From positions 1 through 11,348 of the forward strand of contig CAZWHE010000132.1 in assembly GCA_964633825.1 (NCBI GenBank): 11,348 nt of DNA. The letters run 5' to 3'. Origin of the DNA: CAZWHE01 sp964633825. GTDB lineage: Bacteria > Planctomycetota > B15-G4 > CAYZWU01. Each line of letters begins with the position of its first letter. Positions within the stretch are counted from its first letter, which is position 1. The position numbers were made by a program, and so were the translations under genes. Below are positions 1 to 6,738 of this stretch, piece after piece. A model generated the notes under the pieces. The model ran no database searches, was not told the DNA's origin, and saw only the letters and a list, made by a program, of their open reading frames with translations.

Positions 1-1387
1 CATCACTTTGGCCATGCTCTTCTTCGTCGGGCTGACCGATAAAATCGGCGTCCGTCTCTCTCTCATCATTTCACTCGCCGTCATGGCTGTGGGAAGGGGG
101 ATCGTGGCTCTTTCGGACACGATCTCCCTCGAAAAGGGCCTCGACAGCCCCATGTTCTACATGATGTGCGGCGGGCTCCTCCTCATGGTCGCGGCCTACG
201 GCCTTTACCAGCCCGCCGCTTATGCCGGGGTCAAGAGATACACCAATCCCAAGACAGCCGCCATGGGGTACGCCATGGTCTATGGTCTCATGAACCTCGG
301 CGCTTTCTTCTTCGGCATGATGTCCCCCCCGGTGCGCAAGGCCTGCGAAGGGACATTGCCGCCTAACGGCCTGGCCGGCGTCTTCTGGGTTCTGACTTTT
401 TTAACCTTTGCCGGGTCCCTCTTGACCTTCTTTCTCCTCACCAGAAAGACGGACAGGGAGGCTGTCGAAAAGGTGGCGCGCGAAACGGATGAGATGAAAA
501 AGGCCGGCGAGGAAGAGGAGCCGGCCCAAAATGCAGAAGAGGCGCCCCGCATCAACAACGCCCCTTTCTTCTCGTGGTTGACTGCCGGCCTGGCCCTTCT
601 CGCTTTTCTCATCTTCCGGGTCGTGGGGTGGATAACTCTGGAACCGAAGCCTCTCTCTTTCGTCCTTTTCGGCCGGAACCGCGAGTGCGACCTCATCACA
701 AGCGTCACGGTGGGCCTGCTCGTGTTGGTCGTTCTCTGGGCGATCTGGGAGTACTTGAAACAAAGACCCGATCACCCTTTCCGGAACGGGAAGTTCCTTT
801 TCTTCATCTTCATTCTCATCCCTGTCCAGACCCTCTTCGCTCACAACTGGTTGACCATTCCCTACTACATGGACAGGGCCTTCGCGGGAACGGCTGTGAG
901 CGATTATTTCGAGTTCTTTTCGAACCTGAACCCAATCATGATCTTCGTGTTCGCTCCCCTCATCGCCGGTTTCACGGCGCGTGCCGATATTTATAAGATG
1001 ATGATACTCGGCAGCTTCGTCATGGCCGTGCCGACCTTTCTTCTCGCCATCGGCCCCAACGTGGTGATATTCCTCGTTTACGTTCTCATCATGTCCGTGG
1101 GCGAGGCGATGTGGCAGCCCCGCTTCCTCCAGTGGATCGCCGAGATCGCCCCGAAAGGAAAGACGGGCGCCTACATGGGGATCGGCCAGTTCCCGTGGTT
1201 CCTGACCAAGATGCTCACTTCTCTCTACTCGGGATGGTTCATCAAGAATTACTGTCCCGCCCCGGAATCGGGCCTGGAGATGCGGACAGGAGAGATGTGG
1301 TTCTACTATGCCCTGATCGCCATGATATCGCCCGTTGCCCTTATCCTGGCAGCGAAGTGGATGAGGAAGGGGATGAAGCAGGCCTGA
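1..1387 (+). CDS. POT-like MFS transporter, 5' partial
   Basis: This is an inner-membrane major facilitator protein, probably a proton-coupled peptide (POT/PTR2-like) importer. The frame is open from base 2 with no stop, so the true start and roughly the first 60-70 residues lie upstream; the TTG at base 8 is not the start. The visible part opens at the end of TM2 with an MFS motif A-like loop (GLTDKIGVR). Three to four hydrophobic helices follow, then an acidic/lysine-rich cytoplasmic loop at about residues 146-185 counted from base 8. Two extra helices come next, then six more, including the segment MSVGEAMWQPRFLQ. About 14 helices with an extra pair between the two halves is the bacterial POT arrangement. 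The diagnostic ExxER motif of TM1 would be outside the window, so the substrate is inferred. The asparaginase gene starts 29 nt downstream on the same strand, probably in one operon. Confidence 0.8.
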   Translation, partial: ITLAMLFFVGLTDKIGVRLSLIISLAVMAVGRGIVALSDTISLEKGLDSPMFYMMCGGLLLMVAAYGLYQPAAYAGVKRYTNPKTAAMGYAMVYGLMNLGAFFFGMMSPPVRKACEGTLPPNGLAGVFWVLTFLTFAGSLLTFFLLTRKTDREAVEKVARETDEMKKAGEEEEPAQNAEEAPRINNAPFFSWLTAGLALLAFLIFRVVGWITLEPKPLSFVLFGRNRECDLITSVTVGLLVLVVLWAIWEYLKQRPDHPFRNGKFLFFIFILIPVQTLFAHNWLTIPYYMDRAFAGTAVSDYFEFFSNLNPIMIFVFAPLIAGFTARADIYKMMILGSFVMAVPTFLLAIGPNVVIFLVYVLIMSVGEAMWQPRFLQWIAEIAPKGKTGAYMGIGQFPWFLTKMLTSLYSGWFIKNYCPAPESGLEMRTGEMWFYYALIAMISPVALILAAKWMRKGMKQA

Positions 1388-1404
1388 CCGGCTGCGTGGT
1401 TGCG

Positions 1405-1410
1405 AAGGAG
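1405..1410 (+). promoter_or_regulatory. Ribosome binding site of the asparaginase gene
   Basis: AAGGAG lies 6 nt before the ATG at 1417. It decides the start in a frame that stays open back to 1111 inside the upstream transporter gene. Confidence 0.75.
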
Positions 1411-1416
1411 AATGAT

Positions 1417-2424
1417 ATGGCTTCTCGAGAAAAACGATTCAAAAAGAATGGGGAGCAACCTCTTTCGAGGCGCGAGCTCCTCAAGGCCGGGGCCGCCCTT
1501 TCTCTCGCAGGGCTGGCGCCGTCTTCGTGCCTCTCGCCGGCGGGTCGGGAAAGGGAGCGCTCCCCCGGGTGCGCCGTGCTGGCTTCCACATGGAATTTCG
1601 GAATGAAAGCCAACCAAACGGGGCTCGGCGTTCTCCAAGAGGGCGGGTCCTCGCTCGACGCGGTGGAAGCGGGCGTGCGGGTCGTCGAGGCGGACCCGGA
1701 AACAACCAGCGTCGGCTGCGGCGGTCTTCCCAACAGCGCCGGCGTGGTGCAGCTCGACGCCTCGGTCATGAACGGCTCCGACCTGCGCTGCGGCGGCGTG
1801 GCCGCCGTCGAGGAGATCATGCACCCTGTCTCGGTGGCCAGAGCGGTGATGGAAAAAACGCCCCACGTCCTTCTTGTGGGGAAGGGGGCGCAGGAGTTCG
1901 CCCTCTCCCAGGGTCACAAGCGCCAAAACCTCCTCACCGGCAAGGCGATGAAAATATGGAATAAGTGGAAAGCGAATAAACGCCGAAAGCCCGACGACCA
2001 CGACACGATCGGCATGATCGCTCTCGATGCGCGGGGCCGTCTCGCCGCCGCCGTGACCACGAGCGGGCTCGGTTTCAAGCTCCCGGGGCGGGTGGGGGAT
2101 TCGCCCCTCGTGGGGTGCGGCCTCTATGCCGACAACGAAGCCGGGGCCTGCGTCTCCACGGGCGTGGGCGAGGAAGCGATCCGCGTGCTCGGCTCCTTTC
2201 TCACCGTTGAAACGATGCGCCGCGGCGCCGATCCGCTCTCGGCCGTGATGGAGACCCTGAAGAGGGTCCGGAAGACGAACCCCGGCCGGGATGATTTCCA
2301 GCTCGCCTTCCTGGCCATGACGCCCCGAGGCGAGGTGGAGGGAGGCGCGCTCCGGAAGGGATTTTGCTATGCCCTCACCGATTCGGCCGGACGGCATGAG
2401 CTCGTTGACGGAGAAGTGCTTTGA
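1417..2424 (+). CDS. N4-(beta-N-acetylglucosaminyl)-L-asparaginase (glycosylasparaginase), Tat-exported
   Basis: This is an Ntn-hydrolase of peptidase family T2, 335 aa. It is predicted to cleave the amide bond linking GlcNAc to asparagine in glycopeptide remnants, or related beta-aspartyl amides. The key sign is the motif DHDTIGM, in which Thr197 would be freed by autoproteolysis to become the N-terminal nucleophile. Matching AGA-family segments are DAVEAGVRVVEADPETTSVG (81-100), LLVGKGAQEF, the GRVGDSP substrate-loop motif (224-230), and STGVGEEAIR. The N-terminus has a twin-arginine signal (SRRELLK, residues 17-23) followed by a hydrophobic stretch, so export to the periplasm in folded form is expected. 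Cys38 follows PSS, a poor lipobox. The start is fixed by AAGGAG and by the Tat signal. The stop overlaps the start of the next gene, so coupled translation is likely. A generic isoaspartyl peptidase/asparaginase is the alternative, but HDTIGM and GRVGDSP favour AGA. Confidence 0.9.
   Translation: MASREKRFKKNGEQPLSRRELLKAGAALSLAGLAPSSCLSPAGRERERSPGCAVLASTWNFGMKANQTGLGVLQEGGSSLDAVEAGVRVVEADPETTSVGCGGLPNSAGVVQLDASVMNGSDLRCGGVAAVEEIMHPVSVARAVMEKTPHVLLVGKGAQEFALSQGHKRQNLLTGKAMKIWNKWKANKRRKPDDHDTIGMIALDARGRLAAAVTTSGLGFKLPGRVGDSPLVGCGLYADNEAGACVSTGVGEEAIRVLGSFLTVETMRRGADPLSAVMETLKRVRKTNPGRDDFQLAFLAMTPRGEVEGGALRKGFCYALTDSAGRHELVDGEVL
2410..2413 (+). promoter_or_regulatory. Ribosome binding site supporting a TTG start
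   Basis: GGAG inside the end of the asparaginase gene lies 7 nt before the TTG at 2421. It supports an unusual TTG start that overlaps the preceding TGA stop (TTGA, 2421-2424). Confidence 0.6.
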
Positions 2425-3425
2425 GAGGCGGCGGCATCATCGTTCTGTTCATCGGTCTGTTTCTTTCCGGGTGCTCGGCCCTGGACGAGGCGGACACCAA
2501 GCTCCTTGCCGGCCCCATTCCTCACAGAAGCATGATGCCCCTCTCTCTGATCTTTCCCCACCCGCGGCCCGAGAGATCATCCGTCCTTTCCCGGGGAACG
2601 GTGGAGGCGGGCCTCCACTCCACTTATTCGTCCATCTTCGTCTCCAAAACCAAGAGAGGCGAGACCGTTCTCGTGGACGGCGAGTTCCAGAGAACGGCCC
2701 TCACCCTGCGCTGCGGGCTGGGGCGGCGGGTGGAGATCAATGCCGAGATCCCATTCCTGCGATACACCCACGGGTTTCTCGACGACTTCATCGAGAACTG
2801 GCACGACTTCTTCGGCATGCCCCAGGGGGGGCGGGACAGGAATCCCGACGATCGTTATGCCGCGAACTACACCAACGGCGCCGGCACGTTTTTTTCGGCG
2901 CACAATCACGGGTTTCACCTGGGCGACGTTCCCCTCACGGTGAAGGTGAACCTCCTCGATCCCGATTCGGACGTGGTCGGCATGGCCCTGCGCGGGCTTG
3001 TCGAATTCCCCACGGGAAACGACTCGTCCGGTTTCGGAAACGGCAAGATGGACGCCGCCGCCGGCGCCCTCTTCGAAAAACGTTTCGAGCTCCTCACTCT
3101 CTACACCTCCGTGGATCACGCGATCCGCAGAAGCCCCTCCTCCTTCAGGGGCGGGGTTCATGCCGCACCGGTGACGCACGTGTCTTTCGCAGCCGAGGTC
3201 CCGTTCGGCAGGCGCTTCTCCCTCGTCGCCCAGACCGACTATCAGACGCGGCCGCTGAAAGGCGCTCACATGAAAGTTCTTACCCGGCCCCAGTGGTCGG
3301 GCGGGTTCGGCGGAGCGTTCCGCCTGGGAAAGCGGAGCGTGCTCCGTGTCTACTTTATCGAGGATTTCATCACGCACACCTCCCCCGATTTCACGGCCGG
3401 CGCCGAAATAAGCTGGCGCTTCTGA
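2421..3425 (+). CDS. DUF3187 family lipoprotein, predicted outer-membrane beta-barrel
   Basis: The protein is 334 aa and its function is unknown. It starts at TTG with a short signal peptide (RGGGIIVLFIGLF) ending in a clean lipobox, LSGC, with Cys18 as the predicted lipidated residue. The rest alternates polar and hydrophobic residues and is rich in Phe, Tyr and Gly turns, and the last residue is Phe (SWRF), all typical of an outer-membrane beta-barrel. Segments such as VEINAEIPFLRYTHGFLDDF, the asparagine- and aspartate-rich stretch after DRNPDDRYAANYTNG, and LRGLVEFPTGNDSSGFGNG resemble the DUF3187 family as I remember it. The length fits that family. The gene overlaps the asparaginase stop codon, which suggests the two products are made together, perhaps as an outer-membrane pore beside a periplasmic hydrolase. 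That pairing is inference. Its stop codon lies 1 nt before the palindrome at 3427. Confidence 0.75.
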   Translation: MRGGGIIVLFIGLFLSGCSALDEADTKLLAGPIPHRSMMPLSLIFPHPRPERSSVLSRGTVEAGLHSTYSSIFVSKTKRGETVLVDGEFQRTALTLRCGLGRRVEINAEIPFLRYTHGFLDDFIENWHDFFGMPQGGRDRNPDDRYAANYTNGAGTFFSAHNHGFHLGDVPLTVKVNLLDPDSDVVGMALRGLVEFPTGNDSSGFGNGKMDAAAGALFEKRFELLTLYTSVDHAIRRSPSSFRGGVHAAPVTHVSFAAEVPFGRRFSLVAQTDYQTRPLKGAHMKVLTRPQWSGGFGGAFRLGKRSVLRVYFIEDFITHTSPDFTAGAEISWRF

Positions 3426-3426
3426 G

Positions 3427-3474
3427 AGGGGGACACAATACACGGTTACGGATTACTGCGTATTGTGTCCCCCT
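3427..3474. repeat. REP/MITE-like imperfect palindrome
   Basis: Two perfect 15-bp arms, AGGGGGACACAATAC (3427-3441) and GTATTGTGTCCCCCT (3460-3474), are separated by an A/C mismatch. A second 4-bp stem follows (3443-3446 with 3455-3458, one G-T wobble), closing on an 8-nt loop. A stem with an internal bubble is typical of repetitive extragenic palindromes and of IS200/RAYT transposon ends. From memory, GGGGACACAATAC/GTATTGTGTCCCC ends recur next to REP-associated tyrosine transposases in many environmental bacterial genomes; I cannot check that here. No transposase is in the window. The element fills the gap between two convergent genes, provides the stop codon of the minus-strand gene, and could act as a bidirectional transcription terminator, although neither side has a T-run. 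Confidence 0.8.
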
Positions 3475-5174
3475 GCCACATGGCGCCAGGGGAGAGGCTC
3501 TTCGGCGGGGCGCTCCCTGTAGAGCTCGGTCCCGGGGTCGATGCCGGCCGCGGCGAGGGCGTCGTTCCACTTGTCGATGTCGATCATCTCCGTCCAGGCG
3601 TCGAACGCGCAGCCGCGCTTCCGTGCCTCGAGGAGCGCGTCGAAAAGCCGCCTCGAACCGCGCGCCAGAAGCCCTTCCACAAAGCTCATGCGCATGTCGT
3701 GAAACTTGAGGCGGATCTTGCGCGGGAGCTTCATGCCGAATAGGATCCCGCGCTTTTCGCGCACCTCTTCGGGCGAAGCTTGGGTCGCCCTCTCGAAAGG
3801 CGTGTGCGGCTTGGGAATGAAGGTCGAGATGGAGACGTTCACCCGCGCCGCGCTGCCCCGCGTCCTGCCGCGGAGCCCCGAGATCTTGCGGGTCAGGTAA
3901 CCGATCTCGCGGACGTCCTCTTCCGTCTCGCCCGGGAGGCCGATCATGAAGTAGAGCTTCACCGTTCTCCAGCCCTGCTCGAAGGCTTTTTCCACACCCG
4001 CGATCAGGTCGTCGTTCGTGATCCTCTTGTTGATCCGCTTCCTGAGCGAATCGGTGGCCGTCTCGGGCGCCAGGGTGAGTCCCGATTTCCGCACGATGCC
4101 GGCCAGCTCGGGAAGGTGTTTCAGCCTGTGGTCCACGTGAAGCGACGGAAGGGAAAGGCCCACGTTCCGCGGCCGGAACCTCTCGTTGAGGTCGATCATC
4201 AGCGTTTCGATTCCGGGATAATCGGAGGAAGAGAGCGAGAGGAGGCCGATCTCGTCGCACCCCGTGTTGGCGTAAATCTCCTCCGCCAGGGCCGCGATCT
4301 TTTCGCGCGACCGCCGGCGCACGGGCTTTTTCACGGCGCCCGCCTGGCAGAACCGGCATCCGCGCGCGCACCCGCGCATGATCTCGATGGCGATCCGGTC
4401 GTGGACGGCGCGCACGCCCGGAAGAACGGGCGCTCTTGGAAAGTAAGCGGAGTTGAGGTCGGCGACGACGGCCGGCACGACAGGCATGGGAACGCCCTCC
4501 TCGACGGGGACGAGCGCTTTCCCCGCCGGGCTCGGGCGCTGCTCGTAGAAGGCGGGCACGTAGGCCGACGGGAAGGCCCGGGCCGCGGCCAGCAGCTTGT
4601 CGCGGCGCGGGACGCCCTCTCTCTTGAGATCGCGGAGAAGGGCGGCCGCGGCGGGGAGCGCCTCTTCGCCGTCGCCCGGGAGAAAAAGGTCGATCGCGGG
4701 TGCGAGCGGTTCGGGCGCCAGGGCCCCGCAGCCGCCGGCCGCAACGATGGGATCGCTCTCCGAACGATCGCGGCTCGAGAGCGGAATCCCGGCCAGCTCG
4801 AGCATGTAAAGGACGTTCGTATAGAGGAGCTCGTGCTGCAGGGAAAAACCGACGAGATCGAAGGACCGCAGGGGCGTCCGCGTTTCGAGAGAGAAGAGCG
4901 GAATCCCTTTTCCCTCCAGCTCCCGGGCCATGTCGGGCCAGGGCGCGAAACACCTCTCCGCGCCGTGCCAAACATCCTCGTTGAGGCGGTGGTAGAGGAT
5001 GATGAGCCCGAGGTGGCTCATTCCCACCTCGTAGACATCGGGGAAGCAGAGGGCGGTCCGGAACTCCAGCCCGCCGGGGTCCTTGACCACCGAGTTCCAT
5101 TCCCCTCCGATATAGCGTCCCGGAACGCTCACACGGGGGAGGAGGGAGAGGATTTTGTGCTCCGCTATCGCCAT
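3453..5174 (-). CDS. TIGR03960-type radical SAM protein, apparently C-terminally truncated
   Basis: The protein is 573 aa. The N-terminal half (about 20-240) is the family's cobalamin-binding-like region, with FPDVYEVGMSHLGL, ERCFAPWPDM, IPLFSLETRTPLRSFDLVGF and PGDGEE. The radical SAM core follows, with the 4Fe-4S ligands C269, C273 and C276 in RGCARGCRFCQAG, and later LAPETATDSLRKRINK and KLYFMIGLPGETEEDV. The biological reaction is unknown. In other genomes the family sits beside TIGR03936/DUF2344, RNase E/G and rplU, and none of those is here. The protein ends EEPLPWRHVA followed by GGHNTQ, and those last six residues are encoded by the palindrome. Family members usually continue past LPW(D/E)HI for some 30-40 residues to a Cys-rich tail, so the end looks lost. 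The ATG at 5174 is the first start after an in-frame TAA at 5178-5180. No good ribosome binding site precedes it; AAGGAG at 5201-5206 is too far away. Confidence 0.88.
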   Translation of the reverse strand: MAIAEHKILSLLPRVSVPGRYIGGEWNSVVKDPGGLEFRTALCFPDVYEVGMSHLGLIILYHRLNEDVWHGAERCFAPWPDMARELEGKGIPLFSLETRTPLRSFDLVGFSLQHELLYTNVLYMLELAGIPLSSRDRSESDPIVAAGGCGALAPEPLAPAIDLFLPGDGEEALPAAAALLRDLKREGVPRRDKLLAAARAFPSAYVPAFYEQRPSPAGKALVPVEEGVPMPVVPAVVADLNSAYFPRAPVLPGVRAVHDRIAIEIMRGCARGCRFCQAGAVKKPVRRRSREKIAALAEEIYANTGCDEIGLLSLSSSDYPGIETLMIDLNERFRPRNVGLSLPSLHVDHRLKHLPELAGIVRKSGLTLAPETATDSLRKRINKRITNDDLIAGVEKAFEQGWRTVKLYFMIGLPGETEEDVREIGYLTRKISGLRGRTRGSAARVNVSISTFIPKPHTPFERATQASPEEVREKRGILFGMKLPRKIRLKFHDMRMSFVEGLLARGSRRLFDALLEARKRGCAFDAWTEMIDIDKWNDALAAAGIDPGTELYRERPAEEPLPWRHVAGGHNTQ

Positions 5175-5190
5175 TGTTTAGCCGCGGGTG

Positions 5191-5219
5191 TTGCGGGCCG
5201 CTCCTTCTGCTGCCATAAT
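5191..5219 (+). promoter_or_regulatory. Possible promoter of the metallopeptidase/M24 operon
   Basis: The -35-like TTGCGG (5191-5196) lies 17 bp from CATAAT (5214-5219). An upstream TG gives an extended -10 (TGCCATAAT). The -35 is weak at 3 of 6 matches and the -10 good at 5 of 6. Transcription would start near 5226, with the GC-rich repeat inside the leader. Confidence 0.35.
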
Positions 5220-5229
5220 TGAACGACGG

Positions 5230-5265
5230 GCCGCCGCCCGGCCGGACAAGCCGCCGCCCGGCCGG
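5230..5265. repeat. GC-rich 16-bp direct repeat in the leader
   Basis: GCCGCCGCCCGGCCGG occurs twice, at 5230-5245 and 5250-5265, with a 20-bp period and a 4-nt spacer (ACAA). Each copy contains the palindrome CCGGCCGG (5238-5245 and 5258-5265). In RNA the copies could pair with themselves or each other upstream of the metallopeptidase gene. It could equally be a protein-binding site or a simple duplication. Confidence 0.8.
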
Positions 5266-5313
5266 CAGCGGGACATTTCGTTTGTCGGCGGCTCTGCCTC
5301 ATACTTTTCGAAC

Positions 5314-5320
5314 GAGGAGA
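5314..5320 (+). promoter_or_regulatory. Ribosome binding site of the metallopeptidase gene
   Basis: GAGGAGA lies 5 nt before the ATG at 5326. It chooses this start over in-frame upstream codons back to the GTG at 5188, and the chosen start places a signal peptide at the N-terminus. Confidence 0.75.
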
Positions 5321-5325
5321 TCGAC

Positions 5326-6714
5326 ATGCCTTTCTTTGTTTCCGCTTTGCTCCTGCTGCTCATCGCCGCCCCTCTCTCCGGGCAGACCGAGGTCGATCGC
5401 AAAATCATCGACATGGCCGACCGGATCGAGGAACGGGTCGCCGCGATCCGCGGGCTCGCTTTCAAGCTGCCCGTTGATAAAGGTATCTACAACAGGGACC
5501 AACTCAAAGAGTTCCTTCTGAAAAACATCAATGAAGAGCTCCCCGAAGAGAAGGTCGAGGGCTGGGAGGCCGCCCTCAAGATCTTCGGGCTCCTTCCCCC
5601 CGACGCCGATCTGAAGGAAACCTTTGTCGGCTTTCTCACGTCCCAGGTGGGCGGGTTCTACGATCCCGAGGAGAAGAGGCTCAACTGCATCACGACGAAT
5701 CTCGCTTTTCTCCAGCACATGGTCATGGCCCACGAGATCCTTCACTCCCTCCAGGACCAGTACGTGAATCTCGTGGGCTATTACGAGGATGTGGAATTCA
5801 ACGACGACCTCGTGGGTGCGCGCCAGGCCGTGATCGAAGGGGAGGCCCAGCACCTGACGACCTGTTACGCGAGGAAGCATTCTTTCGAGATGGCGGGCGA
5901 CATGGCCGACGCGGAGGCGGGGGATTTGAGCCTCTTCATGCTCGAACAGTACGCGTCCATGCAGAGCGCGCCTCCCTACTTCATGGAGGTCATGACCTTT
6001 CCCTACGTGACGGGCGAGCAATTCATCAAGGCCGCGGTGAGGGAAGGGGGGTGGCCCATGGTGAGCGCTCTCTACAAGGAACCGCCCCGATCGACGGAAC
6101 AGATCATTCACCCCGAGAAGTTTTTTAACGAGGTCGACGATCCCGTGAAGGTCGTGCTGCCGCCCATGGAAGGCGTTCTGGGAGAGAGGTACGAGAAGAT
6201 CATGGAAAACACGATGGGCGAGATGCAGGTCCAGGTCCTGGTCAAGCTCACGGCCGATCCGATCCGGGCGATCCGCGCCGCGCCGGGATGGGACGGCGAC
6301 ACGTACGCCGTTTTCAAGTGCAGAGAGAGCGGGCGATGCTTCATGATCTGGGCGCTCACCTTCGACAGCGAAAAGGACGCGGCCGAGTTTTTCGATGCCG
6401 AAAAGAAGGGGCTCTGCAAGAAATACGAGGCGCGCGGCGGTGAAAGACTCACGACGCTGAAGACCACGTTCAGGCCTCCCCTGGCGGGATCGGTTACGTC
6501 ATCCTCCTTCCGCGCGGGCGACGGGTCCCTGGCCCTGCTCGAACACCACGGAATGGACGTGATCGTTCTCGACAACTTCCCCGGAGACCGGGATCTGGTC
6601 AACAAGGCGCGCGACGCGCTGTGGGGTTTCACGCGCAGTGAGTTCGATTTCGAAAAATACAAGCCGCGGCCATACGGGGCGGAGGAGACGCGGAAAAGGG
6701 ACGGTCCATATTGA
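5326..6714 (+). CDS. Secreted HEXXH metallopeptidase-like protein of unknown role
   Basis: The protein is 462 aa and I cannot give it a named gene. It begins with a signal peptide (FFVSALLLLLIAAPLSG, cleavage near residue 19-20), so it is exported; there is no lipobox. The sequence HMVMAHEILHSLQDQY contains a gluzincin-type HEXXH zinc motif (H136, E137, H140). The EGEA at 171-174 on a following helix could give the third, glutamate ligand (E171 or E173). Before the motif, VGGFYDPEEKRL (108-119) is typical of related uncharacterised exported proteins, as are FPYVTGEQFI (225-234) and PRSTEQIIHPEKFF (254-267) after it. The C-terminal 170 residues have no recognisable domain. Endopeptidase activity is inferred from the zinc motif only. 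The M24 peptidase gene follows after 24 nt, probably in the same operon. Confidence 0.75.
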   Translation: MPFFVSALLLLLIAAPLSGQTEVDRKIIDMADRIEERVAAIRGLAFKLPVDKGIYNRDQLKEFLLKNINEELPEEKVEGWEAALKIFGLLPPDADLKETFVGFLTSQVGGFYDPEEKRLNCITTNLAFLQHMVMAHEILHSLQDQYVNLVGYYEDVEFNDDLVGARQAVIEGEAQHLTTCYARKHSFEMAGDMADAEAGDLSLFMLEQYASMQSAPPYFMEVMTFPYVTGEQFIKAAVREGGWPMVSALYKEPPRSTEQIIHPEKFFNEVDDPVKVVLPPMEGVLGERYEKIMENTMGEMQVQVLVKLTADPIRAIRAAPGWDGDTYAVFKCRESGRCFMIWALTFDSEKDAAEFFDAEKKGLCKKYEARGGERLTTLKTTFRPPLAGSVTSSSFRAGDGSLALLEHHGMDVIVLDNFPGDRDLVNKARDALWGFTRSEFDFEKYKPRPYGAEETRKRDGPY

Positions 6715-6738
6715 CGGGATGCTGAGAAAGGAATCGAA

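Larger units (their letters stand above)
5175..5325. other. Divergent intergenic region
   Basis: The 151 bp between the radical SAM gene (-) and the metallopeptidase gene (+) hold a possible plus-strand promoter (5191-5219), a GC-rich direct repeat (5230-5265) and the ribosome binding site at 5314-5320. No convincing minus-strand promoter was seen. A short reading frame on the minus strand ending at 5178 was not accepted as a gene. Confidence 0.7.

Noticed and set aside
1306..2397. 363-aa minus-strand frame opposite the asparaginase gene
   Set aside because: It is His/Arg-rich antisense sequence; the plus strand encodes a complete T2-family enzyme.
2369..3709. 446-aa plus-strand frame overlapping the DUF3187 gene and the palindrome
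   Set aside because: It is Arg/Pro-rich without domain or ribosome binding site, and it overlaps better-supported genes on both strands.
3391..5100. 569-aa minus-strand frame overlapping the radical SAM gene
   Set aside because: It is an alternate reading frame of the same DNA, Arg-rich with no domain; the 3453-5174 frame carries the CxxxCxxC motif.
3780..5222. 480-aa plus-strand open frame opposite the radical SAM gene
   Set aside because: It is Arg/Gly/Pro-rich with no recognisable domain, and it is the antisense shadow of a gene with clear family motifs. GC-rich coding DNA commonly gives such frames.
5188..5325. N-terminal extension of the metallopeptidase from GTG 5188
   Set aside because: It would put 46 Pro/Arg-rich residues ahead of a good signal peptide; ATG 5326 has a strong ribosome binding site.
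5178..5465. 95-aa minus-strand frame or 12-codon leader peptide ahead of the radical SAM gene
   Set aside because: The longer frame overlaps the metallopeptidase start and has no family likeness. The short version (MAAEGAARNTRG) ends next to the radical SAM start but lacks its own ribosome binding site.
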